A stretch of 26,472 bases of DNA from an uncultured Eubacteriales bacterium (GTDB taxonomy: Bacteria; Bacillota; Clostridia; Christensenellales; UMGS416), in contig UQLW01000038.1 of the NCBI GenBank assembly GCA_900542005.1, positions 1 to 26,472 on the forward strand, written 5' to 3'. Below are positions 1 to 15,699 of the stretch, piece after piece; positions within the stretch are counted from its first letter, which is position 1; each line of letters opens with the position of its first letter. The notes below the pieces were generated by a model, which saw only the letters and a list, made by a program, of their open reading frames with translations, was not told where the DNA came from and searched no databases. The translations under genes were made by a program, and so were the position numbers.

Positions 1-48
1 GCCGATGTTTACATGCGGCTTTGTTCTTTCATACTTGCCTTTGGCCAT
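1..48 (-). CDS. tuf: elongation factor Tu, N-terminal 16 codons only (runs off the window)
   Basis: The minus strand from 48 downward reads MAKGKYERTKPHVNIG, the typical N-terminus of bacterial EF-Tu, which delivers aminoacyl-tRNA to the ribosome as a GTPase. Only the first 16 residues are present, so the G-domain motifs lie outside. The ATG at 46-48 is preceded by a GGAGGT ribosome binding site at 57-62 with an 8-nt gap. It follows fusA by 42 nt with no hairpin between, the standard end of a str operon (rpsL-rpsG-fusA-tuf). The family is clear from the start peptide and the position; the rest of the gene cannot be checked here. Confidence 0.93.
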   Translation of the reverse strand, partial: MAKGKYERTKPHVNIG

Positions 49-90
49 AGGTGAATACCTCCGAAAATTTGTGTCGTATGACCTTTGTCC

Positions 91-2160
<2,070 letters not shown>

Positions 2161-2228
2161 GGCTATCTCCTCCTTCCTGAATATTCATCACCCTGAGGAA
2201 AGATAAATATCGGATCGATTTTTTCATG

Positions 2229-2699
2229 CTACCAGCGGTAATGGGCAAATGCCTTGTTCGCCTCGGCCATGCGGTGCATGTCCTCCTTGCGCTTCACAGC
2301 ATTACCCGTATTGTTGGCCGCGTCCATGATTTCGGCAGCCAGCCGCTCGGACATGACCTTCTCGCCGCGCTTGCGGGAGAATTCCACCAGCCAGCGGATG
2401 CCCAGCGTCTGCCGGCGGGCCGGACGGACCTCGATGGGGACCTGATAGGTCGAACCGCCTACACGGCGGGCCTTAACCTCCAGGACAGGCATGATATTGT
2501 TCATAGCCTGCTCAAAAACTTCCAAAGGATCGTTGCCGGTCTTCTCCCGGACGATCTCAAAGGCATCATAACACACACCCTGCGCGACACCCTTTTTCCC
2601 GTCGTACATCACCTGGTTGACCAGCTTGGTCACCACGGTGTTGCCGTAAATCGGATCGGGTAACACGTCGCGCTTGGGGGTTCCTCCACGCCTCGACAT
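2229..2699 (-). CDS. rpsG: 30S ribosomal protein S7
   Basis: A 156-residue S7, the common bacterial length. S7 binds the 3' major domain of 16S rRNA and nucleates assembly of the small-subunit head near the E-site tRNA. The N-terminus MSRRGGTPKRDVLPDPIYG, the segment RVGGSTYQVPIEVRPARRQTL and the end AEANKAFAHYRW are diagnostic. The ATG at 2697-2699 has an AGGAGG ribosome binding site a few bases upstream. It is the second gene of the str operon, 121 nt after rpsL and 68 nt before fusA. The rpsL-rpsG gap has no obvious terminator. In other bacteria S7 can regulate its own operon translationally; no such element was identified here. Confidence 0.99.
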   Translation of the reverse strand: MSRRGGTPKRDVLPDPIYGNTVVTKLVNQVMYDGKKGVAQGVCYDAFEIVREKTGNDPLEVFEQAMNNIMPVLEVKARRVGGSTYQVPIEVRPARRQTLGIRWLVEFSRKRGEKVMSERLAAEIMDAANNTGNAVKRKEDMHRMAEANKAFAHYRW

Positions 2700-2820
2700 A
2701 GGTTATCCTCCTTGTAATCAAATCAAACACGTCGGACATAACTGCCCGCATTCTTTCGCCGCGACGGCCATGGGTTCGGCGCGTTCCTGCCTCGCCCTGG
2801 CTCATAAGGGTTCGGCGGTT

Positions 2821-3207
2821 TTACTTCTTGGCAGCAGCCTTAGTACGCTTGGCGCCATACAGCGACCGGGCCTGCTTGCGGCCCTCGACGCCGGAAGCAT
2901 CCAGCGTACCGCGGATGATATGATAACGCACGCCGGGCAGATCGCGGACTCTACCGCCGCGGATCAGCACAACGGAGTGCTCCTGCAGGTTATGACCAAT
3001 GCCGGGGATGTAGCAAGTACCCTCGGCTCCGCTCGTCAGACGAACACGGGCAATTTTGCGCAGCGCGGAGTTCGGCTTCTTGGGGGTCTGCGTCTTTACA
3101 GACAGGCAGACGCCACGCTTCTGCGGATTGGACTTCAAAATCGGGCTCTTGCTCTTGTAAGATACCTTGGCACGGCCCTGACGGACAATCTGGTTAATGG
3201 TAGGCAT
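2821..3207 (-). CDS. rpsL: 30S ribosomal protein S12, with Arg at residue 88
   Basis: A 128-residue S12, which sits in the decoding centre and controls accuracy and streptomycin response. Landmarks are MPTINQIVRQGR at the N-terminus, TPKKPNSALRK carrying the conserved Lys at position 43, HNLQEHSVVLIRGG, and GRVRDLPGVRYH. In the last motif residue 88 is Arg (codon CGC, reverse complement of 2944-2946), where E. coli has Lys. The ATG at 3205-3207 is chosen because it gives the family N-terminus and has a GGAGG site 8-9 nt upstream. An in-frame GTG at 3216 would add three residues but lies within the ribosome binding site. It is the first gene of the str operon, behind a strong promoter and a leader of about 167 nt. 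Confidence 0.98.
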   Translation of the reverse strand: MPTINQIVRQGRAKVSYKSKSPILKSNPQKRGVCLSVKTQTPKKPNSALRKIARVRLTSGAEGTCYIPGIGHNLQEHSVVLIRGGRVRDLPGVRYHIIRGTLDASGVEGRKQARSLYGAKRTKAAAKK

Positions 3208-3375
3208 CTCGTGCACCTCCTCCCTTCAATATCGGATCTATATGAAATTCCTGCAACCCGTAGGAATCAGTTGCCTTGGGCACCGAAGCGGGGTTACTGC
3301 ATGCACAAAAAACTGGCGCCGCTTTTACCCGCCCCTTCACAGGGCATGGCTATCTCTGCGCCTATCTGCACACGC
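3208..3375 (-). promoter_or_regulatory. str operon 5' leader with attenuator-like hairpin
   Basis: About 167 nt separate the predicted transcription start (near 3375) from rpsL. On the minus strand a GGCGC (3358-3362) can pair with GCGCC (3315-3319) around an inner GCCC/GGGC hairpin. This is followed two bases later by six U (A run 3307-3312), the layout of an intrinsic terminator or attenuator. Closer to the gene, ATTCCT/AGGAAT arms (3247-3252 and 3262-3267) form a small hairpin. The pairing is read by eye; whether it regulates the operon is inference. Confidence 0.35.
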
Positions 3376-3381
3376 TGGATA

Positions 3382-3411
3382 ATTTTATCACCCAAGTACA
3401 CCATTTGTCAA
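3382..3411 (-). promoter_or_regulatory. sigma-A-type promoter of the rpsL-rpsG-fusA-tuf operon
   Basis: On the minus strand TTGACA (3406-3411) and TAAAAT (3382-3387) are separated by 18 bp, and TGA precedes the -10 box as in extended -10 promoters. It lies in the gap after the C39-like gene and faces rpsL, and no other good match is seen there. The predicted start is around 3375. Confidence 0.8.
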
Positions 3412-3474
3412 CGCTTTGTGGCGTATTTTCTTTATGATTCTTCCTTTCATCCGGTTATATTGCCAGAAACCGCC

Positions 3475-4530
3475 CTAGGATCTGCCAGCATTCTCTTTGC
3501 CGGGCGCAAATACCGCCAGCATATCGTCGCACAACGCTGCAAGTTCCCGTATTTTTGCGCTGACCGGCTCCATACGGCTCCGGTTTTTTATTCGTTCTGG
3601 CGGCAGATGGAAGCCGCCTTCCATCTGAACCAGGGAAGCAAATCCATCCAGGTTCTGCCGGGCATAAAGCGCTGTCAGCCGCTGGATCAAGGCCATATCC
3701 GGGTTCAGCCGGAGCGCCTCCTCGAGAAAGCCGATGGCGCAGGCGTTGGTGCCCAGCATGCATAGATAGCTGCCGTGCATATTCCAGCAGGTAAAGTCCG
3801 GATCTTCATGGGTATGCCAGCGCGGATCGTCATCCGCCATGCCCTCGTAGCGTCCGTCCTGCAGCGAGAGCGCCCACTCGGAAAAGGCCCGCTTGCCAAA
3901 GGCGTATCCGGCCGTATCCTCCAGGGTGAGCCAATGAGGAATATCCATAACCGCGTTCCGGTACACATCCGCCAGCGCCGGAGCATCCTTTTTCTCCGTA
4001 ACAAAGATGAGGGCATCATAGCTGCAGCGCTTGGGAACCGTATCCTCGCCCATCACAAAATAAAAACCGGCCTCATCATAGCCGCACAGGATGGCAAAGG
4101 CATGATAGCGGTCTTTTATCCGGGCGATAACCGGCACATTGCCGTCGATATAGGCCCGGATACGCCCATCCAGCGCGCTCCATCCGCCCTCCGGGGGCTC
4201 CAGGAAGGCATCATAGCCATACCCGCAGGCTTCAAAGGCCCGCTGGATGGCATCGGCGGGCCGGCTGTCCGAATAGCAAAGGGCCATGCGCCCAGGGTCT
4301 TTGCTGAAAACCTGGGTGAAAGAGTCGCCTGTGACGCCTGAAAAGAACCCATAATCATAGGCTGCATCTTCTCCCAGCCTTTCCATTAAGTACGCCATAC
4401 ACCCATTGAACCAATCATTCTGCCCCTGCATATTGGAAATAAGCTGCCGGATGGGAATCCGCCTGACCGGTGTATCCATCGTCTTCCATGCCCCCTGTAG
4501 GGTTTTGTCCCAAAATCGCTGCTGTATCAC
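3475..4530 (-). CDS. uncharacterised C39/BtrH-like (papain-fold) protein
   Basis: A 351-residue soluble protein without signal peptide or membrane helix. It resembles an uncharacterised Firmicutes family with a C39/BtrH-like fold. Visible signs are an early Cys in NGCMAYLMERLGED (Cys44), a YDYGFFSGVTGDSF block (58-71) like the family's 'SG.xF' signature, and NVPVIARIKDRYHAFAILCGYD (131-152), whose His143 could be the catalytic-type His. The C-terminal half is helical (ACAIGFLEEALRLNPD). Catalytic activity is not proven. The gene lies after the rpoC terminator and before the str promoter, where many Firmicutes carry an L7Ae-like ribosomal gene; no such gene is present. The GTG start at 4528-4530 has no good ribosome binding site and sits beside a small hairpin. 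ATG at 4479 (residue 18) would give a more usual distance to Cys44. No clear promoter was found. Confidence 0.72.
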   Translation of the reverse strand: MIQQRFWDKTLQGAWKTMDTPVRRIPIRQLISNMQGQNDWFNGCMAYLMERLGEDAAYDYGFFSGVTGDSFTQVFSKDPGRMALCYSDSRPADAIQRAFEACGYGYDAFLEPPEGGWSALDGRIRAYIDGNVPVIARIKDRYHAFAILCGYDEAGFYFVMGEDTVPKRCSYDALIFVTEKKDAPALADVYRNAVMDIPHWLTLEDTAGYAFGKRAFSEWALSLQDGRYEGMADDDPRWHTHEDPDFTCWNMHGSYLCMLGTNACAIGFLEEALRLNPDMALIQRLTALYARQNLDGFASLVQMEGGFHLPPERIKNRSRMEPVSAKIRELAALCDDMLAVFAPGKENAGRS

Positions 4531-4596
4531 AGCCCCTCTGGGCTTTTAGTCTATCATATGAGTTCCGCCTCCGCCAGGGGTGCTTCTCCGCGATGT

Positions 4597-4634
4597 AAAA
4601 AAACGCAGAGCGTGCTCGCACATGCTCTGCGTTT
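4597..4634 (-). terminator. intrinsic terminator of rpoBC
   Basis: The arms at 4601-4611 and 4624-4634 are perfectly complementary over 11 bp (AAACGCAGAGC / GCTCTGCGTTT), with a further GTG/CAC pairing inside the loop. On the minus strand the hairpin runs straight into seven U (A run 4597-4603). It starts 14 nt after the rpoC stop codon, so most rpoBC transcripts should end here rather than enter the C39-like gene or the str operon. Confidence 0.92.
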
Positions 4635-4648
4635 GAAGGGTTTACCCT

Positions 4649-8221
<3,573 letters not shown>

Positions 8222-8253
8222 AGAGCGTCTCTCCCTTCCAACCGGCGTCTATC

Positions 8254-11973
<3,720 letters not shown>

Positions 11974-12154
11974 CAAACAGCTCACACCCCTATTCATTTG
12001 GATCCGCCCAACAGGCGGTCAAGGAGCAAAAGATGTTATTCAGTGACCGAGTCCTGGAAGACTTAGAAATCATCTCCCGCAGGCGCAGAATACCCCTACC
12101 CCATGAGCGTTTACACAGAGGGACAATTCGGCAAACTAACACATACTAATGCAA
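11974..12154 (-). promoter_or_regulatory. rpoBC 5' leader with two mutually exclusive hairpins
   Basis: A leader of about 180 nt runs from the predicted start near 12154 to rpoB. On the minus strand GGTCA (12044-12048) can pair with TGACC (12017-12021). Alternatively CCGCC (12014-12018) pairs with GGCGG (12004-12008) in a tight hairpin. The two share bases 12017-12018 and cannot form together. The second lies just upstream of the possible start codons, so it could influence ribosome access. No match to a known riboswitch or L10-leader was recognised. Confidence 0.35.
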
Positions 12155-12160
12155 TTTATG

Positions 12161-12189
12161 ATTATAGCAACACACAGAACCATAGTCAA
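12161..12189 (-). promoter_or_regulatory. consensus sigma-A promoter of rpoBC
   Basis: On the minus strand TTGACT (12184-12189) and TATAAT (12161-12166) are separated by exactly 17 bp, near the ideal vegetative promoter. It faces rpoB and lies in the divergent gap with the BofC-like gene, so rpoBC does not depend on an upstream ribosomal protein operon. Confidence 0.88.
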
Positions 12190-12245
12190 GCATTTCTTTC
12201 CATTTCATCACTTTTTTCTATGGACAAGGGGCAACGGCTGTTTTC

Positions 12246-12275
12246 TGCATATTTTTTCCTGCCCTGACCATACTA
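12246..12275 (+). promoter_or_regulatory. forespore (sigma-G-like) promoter of the BofC-like gene
   Basis: TGCATA (12246-12251), a 17-bp spacer and CATACTA (12269-12275) closely match the promoter class read by the late forespore sigma factor sigma-G (also related to sigma-F). No convincing TTGACA/TATAAT pair faces this gene. The predicted start near 12282 leaves a short leader ending in AGGAGG (12291-12296), 6 nt before the ATG. The match is seen directly; the sigma factor assignment is inference from known consensus sequences. Confidence 0.6.
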
Positions 12276-12302
12276 GCTTCATCACATTCCAGGAGGTCAT
12301 CT

Positions 12303-12875
12303 ATGAAAAGCGCCCATGGATGGGCCCGGTTTTTCGCGGGCCTGTGCGTCATGATCTTCGGCACGCTGGCGGTTGTCAGCCGCCCCGACCCCAGCCGCTG
12401 GACAGGCCGTTCCTCCTCGTCGGTGCTTCCCCGTCTGGCCGCCACGCTGCCCCCGCAGGGCGTGCAGCTATCCATCTCGCAGCCTGAGGATTCATCCTGC
12501 ATGCTCCGCTTTGTCACCCAATATACCCGCTGCAGCCATCATACGACCCGCATCCAGTCGGCCTCGCCCGCACCCAATGGCGACCGCCTGGCCGTTCAGT
12601 ATGCCGGCTGGTCGCTGACCGCTACGGGCGAGGGCTTTACCCTCTCACGGGAAATCGATCAGCTTTGCCCGGAGCATATCCTGGCCCGGCTGGAGGGCGG
12701 AGCGCTGCATTTATACCGCAATGAGACGGGCGGCTCCTCGCTCGAGAACTATAAGACCCTGCCGGACCCCCTTTCCGGCGCTCAGCATGAATCCGTCCGC
12801 CGCGAGCTGACTGAAGGCGTGGTGTTCGATTCGGCCGAGTCGCTGGAGGATTATCTGGAATCGGTCTCAAGCTAA
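12303..12875 (+). CDS. BofC-like forespore signalling protein, membrane-anchored or secreted
   Basis: A 190-residue protein with an N-terminal hydrophobic segment (about residues 8-26), which is either a signal peptide or a membrane anchor. It then has a Ser/Pro-rich linker, a YTRCSHH motif (74-80), a weakly conserved 'QYAGW' stretch, and a C-terminal domain with LCPEHILARLEGGALHLYRN (121-140) and an acidic helical end (ELTEGVVFDSAESLEDYLES). This arrangement resembles clostridial BofC C-terminal-domain proteins. BofC in Bacillus is a forespore protein in the intermembrane space that restrains the SpoIVB protease and so the sigma-K checkpoint. The ATG has an ideal AGGAGG site. The sigma-G-like promoter upstream fits this role, since BofC is a sigma-G gene in B. 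subtilis. The family is recognised from pattern only, so homology is likely but not certain. Confidence 0.65.
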   Translation: MKSAHGWARFFAGLCVMIFGTLAVVSRPDPSRWTGRSSSSVLPRLAATLPPQGVQLSISQPEDSSCMLRFVTQYTRCSHHTTRIQSASPAPNGDRLAVQYAGWSLTATGEGFTLSREIDQLCPEHILARLEGGALHLYRNETGGSSLENYKTLPDPLSGAQHESVRRELTEGVVFDSAESLEDYLESVSS

Positions 12876-12904
12876 AAAGGGCCCAGGGCCGAAGGCCCTG
12901 AGCC
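12874..12904 (-). terminator. intrinsic terminator after queH
   Basis: The arms at 12880-12890 and 12894-12904 form an 11-bp stem (one G-U pair) with a 3-nt loop. On the minus strand this is followed, after one C, by five U (A run 12874-12878). It lies 10 nt after the queH stop codon. On the plus strand the hairpin also follows the BofC-like gene but has no U tract, so it serves mainly the minus-strand transcript. Confidence 0.75.
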
Positions 12905-12914
12905 TGGATCGCCG

Positions 12915-13475
12915 TTAAGCGCCCCCTTGGGGGGATTTTTTCTTTTTCCGCTTTTGATAGCGCTCCTCCTCGCTGAAGATGCAGCCGCAGTATTTCTGCA
13001 TATACAGCCCCAGCTCCCGGGCCCTGTCCTGCCCCTGCCGGAACAGCGGCCGGAAATCCCGGTACAGGAATGTCACGCCCCAGTCGGCCGCGGCGCGCTC
13101 CGCCTCTGCCCGCAGCAGCTCATGCTGCTGATAGGGGCTGATGAACAGCGTGCTGGTAAAGTGCGTAAACCCATGCCCAGCCGCATAGGCTGCCGTGCGC
13201 TGCATCCGCAGCCGGTAGCAGACCTGACAGCGCCCGGCAAAGTCGCCGTCGACCCGGGCAATAAACTGCCGGAGCCCATAGCCGCCCTCCTGGATAAGCG
13301 GCAGATGGATATCGGCGGCATATTCCACCAGGGTATTGCGGCGCTGCCGGTATTCGGTATAGGGGTGGATATTGGGGTTATACCAGAATCCCACCGGTTC
13401 AATTCCTTCGTCCCGCAGGGATGAAATGCAGGCGATGCTGCAGGGCGCGCAGCAGATATGCAAAAGCGTATGCAC
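12915..13475 (-). CDS. queH: epoxyqueuosine reductase QueH
   Basis: A 186-residue cytosolic enzyme performing the last step of queuosine synthesis, reduction of epoxyqueuosine to queuosine in the anticodon wobble position of certain tRNAs. QueH is the B12-independent, non-homologous alternative to QueG. Its signature Cys set is complete: HICCAPC (Cys 8, 9, 12), the RCQVCYRLR pair (Cys 83, 86) and YCGC (Cys 163, 165). In the family these hold an Fe-S cluster with a second metal and a redox disulfide. The YNPNIHPYTEYRQRR segment (32-46) is also typical. Translation starts at GTG (13473-13475), supported by an AAAGGAG site 9 nt upstream and by the family start so close to HICC. The C-terminus is Lys-rich. 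It follows the PHP gene by 86 nt and ends at a terminator. Confidence 0.95.
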   Translation of the reverse strand: MHTLLHICCAPCSIACISSLRDEGIEPVGFWYNPNIHPYTEYRQRRNTLVEYAADIHLPLIQEGGYGLRQFIARVDGDFAGRCQVCYRLRMQRTAAYAAGHGFTHFTSTLFISPYQQHELLRAEAERAAADWGVTFLYRDFRPLFRQGQDRARELGLYMQKYCGCIFSEEERYQKRKKKKSPQGGA

Positions 13476-13561
13476 CGAAACGCTCCTTTCTTTTTGCCAG
13501 TACGGCGTTCATCCATTCACATGCCATATCACCGCGTGATGGCGTCCCTCTGACATAGGGC

Positions 13562-14449
13562 TCAGAGCCCGGTAAAACAGCCGTCTGCTACCGCATAGGG
13601 GCGGCTCCAGGCTTTCCTCCCTGAATTATCGACAAGCTCACAGCGTACGAATTGCTCCGGCCCTTCCACCGTATACTCGAAATAGCCCGAATGCGGCCGG
13701 CTAACCACCCGGTTTCCCCGATACAGCGCATCCGAGTAAAAGATCGCCCGCTCACAGGGGGAGCACCATACCCGCATCCGGCTGCCCGTCAGCTCCAGCT
13801 GATAAAACCGCGGGCCCTGGCTGGCGAAAAAGCGCCCGGTATCCAGCGCTTCCAGCAGATCCTCCTGCGTCAGGCGGCCGGCATTGACCCATATAAAGCA
13901 GGAGCCCTGCTCTCCCCGGTAAAAATGGCTGTCATCCGCCGCCATAAACGGTAATCTTAACCCCAGCGCGGCGGTGATGTCCAGCAGCACAGCGGAATCC
14001 GCCCGGTCGCCGTTGAAAGGCGATTGCGATACGGCGTTCATGACTTCCGCCCCTGTCAGCCCCTTCAGCTTCGCCATATGCTCCGGGCAAAGCAGGCTCC
14101 AGGAGGGATGCGCGAGGATCGCCCGCCCTCCTGCGGCGCGCACTGCGTCGATCAGCGCCTGGGGCGCAGCGCCCCGCTCCACCTGCGGCATTTGCCGCAG
14201 CCCCACGCCCACAATATGATATCCTTCATGCCCGGCCATTGTATCCAGCTCTATGCCGGGTAGCAGCAGCATATCCTGCCACCAGCCGTCCTGGCTCAGC
14301 CTCCAGTGATCGGTGAGCGCCAGGAAATCATAGCCCATCCGTTGATAGAGGGCCATGGTTTCCTCCGGCGTGTACCGGCCGTCGGATACCGTGGTGTGGG
14401 TATGCAGGTTCCCCTTGTACCATTTTCCGTGCTCGTCAAATTGAACCAT
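13562..14449 (-). CDS. PHP-domain metal-dependent phosphoesterase (CehA/McbA type)
   Basis: A 295-residue protein of the polymerase-and-histidinol-phosphatase superfamily. The metal-binding motifs are in order: NLHTHTTVSDG (His16, His18, Asp23), LTDHW (Asp47, His48), PGIE (Glu67), ILAHPSW (His114) and AADDSH (Asp172/173, His175). Such enzymes hydrolyse phosphoesters with two or three bound metals. The substrate cannot be told from sequence; CehA-like PHP proteins without a polymerase or kinase partner are mostly uncharacterised. About 80 C-terminal residues form a beta-rich tail (RFYQLELTGSRMRVWCSPC onward), possibly a small accessory domain. The start has an ideal AAGGAGG site 5 nt before the ATG. 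It lies between the LCP gene and queH and may share their transcript. No signal peptide was seen, so a cytoplasmic location is likely. Confidence 0.88.
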   Translation of the reverse strand: MVQFDEHGKWYKGNLHTHTTVSDGRYTPEETMALYQRMGYDFLALTDHWRLSQDGWWQDMLLLPGIELDTMAGHEGYHIVGVGLRQMPQVERGAAPQALIDAVRAAGGRAILAHPSWSLLCPEHMAKLKGLTGAEVMNAVSQSPFNGDRADSAVLLDITAALGLRLPFMAADDSHFYRGEQGSCFIWVNAGRLTQEDLLEALDTGRFFASQGPRFYQLELTGSRMRVWCSPCERAIFYSDALYRGNRVVSRPHSGYFEYTVEGPEQFVRCELVDNSGRKAWSRPYAVADGCFTGL

Positions 14450-14474
14450 TGGGGCCTCCTTATCGGATAGGAAA

Positions 14475-14494
14475 GGGGATGCCGCGGCATCCCC
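14475..14494. terminator. perfect palindrome between LCP and PHP genes, terminator-like
   Basis: Twenty bases form a perfect inverted repeat (arm GGGGATGCC) directly after the LCP stop codon. On the minus strand only TTTCC follows, a weak U tract. On the plus strand a C/T stretch ending in six T (14499-14504) follows. It may be a leaky terminator or an mRNA-stabilising hairpin between LCP and the PHP gene. Confidence 0.45.
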
Positions 14495-14502
14495 CCTCTT
14501 TT

Positions 14503-15651
14503 TTATTCGTCGTCGCCCTCTTCCTTGGGCACCAGCGACCCGTCGCCAAAGATGAAATTCTGGATGATCTCGGCATTTTTGTCGAAATCAATCTGGAATA
14601 CCGCCATCCCTTTATAGCGCACGCTTTTGTAGGCGCCCTCAACCGGGATATTCAGGTCTTCCACCGTGGCGTCCCGAAGATTGTACAGCATGGTGGCGTA
14701 CTTGATGATATCATTGCTGGAAAGATTAGTCTTCATGTAGGGCGTAATCTGTGTGACCAGCTGCATCGCATCGGAAAGGGAAATGTCCTTCATATCGTCC
14801 ATCACCTGGGAAATCACCTTTCGCTGGCGGCTGGTGCGGACGAACTCGCCGCCAGCCAGGTGCCGGATACGCATATAGGCCACAGCCTGCTTGCCGTTGA
14901 GATGATACTGCCCGCCGTTCCCCTTAAGCAGCGACGATTCCGAATTCACCTTATCTACCGCATTCTGTTCCTTCACACCTAAATTGGTCTGGTAGACTTC
15001 TCCGCTGGACAATTCCATATCCACGCCGCCCAGGATATCGACAATGGACGCCACGCAGGAGAAATTCACCTTCACATAGCCTTCAATCGGGATACCCGTA
15101 TATTTTTCCACCGTCTCCACCAAGGCATCGGCGCCTAGGAACACATTGATCGTATTCAGCCTGTTTTTATCGTGCCCCTCAATCGGCAATAAAATATCGC
15201 GCATAAGGCTGGTCAGCTTGATGGAATGGTTTTTCGTATCCAGCGTGACGATCATGTTGACGTCGGTGCGGCCTTTTTCCAATTCCTCCTCGCTTCGGGT
15301 ATCCAGGCCCAGCAGCAGGAAATTAAAAACGCCTTCCTCCGCCTCAACTTCCTTAACGCCGGTATGATCGATCTCATCCGCCTCGTCCAGACCTTCCAGA
15401 TCCTCAGGATCCGCCTGATCCTCCTCGTTCATGGCGTCGATCAGCGATTGCTGCTGCGCCGCGTCCAGGGTCGTGGTCGGTCCCTCCTGCATCCCGTTCA
15501 GCAGCCGGTACACGCCGATGGCCATTACGCCTCCGCCGATAAGCAATACGCCAAGAATGACCGAAAGGACGATGGTCAATATTTTAACAAAGCGATATCG
15601 CCCCCCCCTTTTTTCCTTCTCCGGCTTCATCGTATGCTTATTGTTACCCAT
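14503..15651 (-). CDS. LCP (LytR-CpsA-Psr) family cell-wall glycopolymer transferase
   Basis: A 382-residue type II membrane protein. It has a short basic cytoplasmic N-terminus, one transmembrane helix (about 22-48), a very acidic extracellular linker (75-106), and the LCP catalytic domain. Landmarks are FLLLGLDTR (111-119), GRTDVNMIVTLD (127-138), LTSLMRDILL (146-155), RLNTIN (164-169) and YMRIRHLAGGEFVRTSRQRKV. LCP enzymes transfer lipid-linked anionic polymers such as teichoic acids or capsule onto peptidoglycan, using conserved Arg and Asp residues to hold the pyrophosphate; those are present. The ATG has a GGAA site about 9 nt upstream, a modest match. It starts 48 nt after the response regulator stop, so co-transcription with the two-component genes is possible. 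The particular polymer attached cannot be inferred. Confidence 0.92.
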   Translation of the reverse strand: MGNNKHTMKPEKEKRGGRYRFVKILTIVLSVILGVLLIGGGVMAIGVYRLLNGMQEGPTTTLDAAQQQSLIDAMNEEDQADPEDLEGLDEADEIDHTGVKEVEAEEGVFNFLLLGLDTRSEEELEKGRTDVNMIVTLDTKNHSIKLTSLMRDILLPIEGHDKNRLNTINVFLGADALVETVEKYTGIPIEGYVKVNFSCVASIVDILGGVDMELSSGEVYQTNLGVKEQNAVDKVNSESSLLKGNGGQYHLNGKQAVAYMRIRHLAGGEFVRTSRQRKVISQVMDDMKDISLSDAMQLVTQITPYMKTNLSSNDIIKYATMLYNLRDATVEDLNIPVEGAYKSVRYKGMAVFQIDFDKNAEIIQNFIFGDGSLVPKEEGDDE

Positions 15652-15679
15652 GTTGTCGTTTCCTTTCTCATCTCATAAA

Positions 15680-15693
15680 GCGGCGTGCGCCGC
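15680..15693 (-). terminator. weak hairpin between response regulator and LCP genes
   Basis: GCGGC and GCCGC arms (5 bp, 4-nt loop) lie just after the response regulator stop codon. On the minus strand they are followed by TTTATG, too short a U tract for a strong terminator. It could reduce but not block read-through into the LCP gene. Confidence 0.3.
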
Positions 15694-15699
15694 GGATTC

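Noticed and set aside
3205..3216. Longer rpsL start at GTG 3216.
   Set aside because: It would put the start inside the ribosome binding site and add residues not seen in S12; ATG 3207 gives the family N-terminus.
2674..3765. A 363-codon plus-strand frame covering the rpsL region and the str promoter.
   Set aside because: It is antisense to rpsL and runs through the promoter and the C39-like gene end, with no start signal or recognisable domain.
4531..4550. Hairpin AGCCC/GGGCT with TTTT on the plus strand near the C39-like gene start, resembling a terminator.
   Set aside because: No plus-strand gene precedes it and the stem is only 5 bp, so it is more likely chance or a minor influence on the GTG start.
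13500..13560. Imperfect inverted repeat (GCCATATCAC / GTGATGGC) between the PHP gene and queH.
   Set aside because: A two-base bulge and no U tract; too weak to call a terminator or operator.
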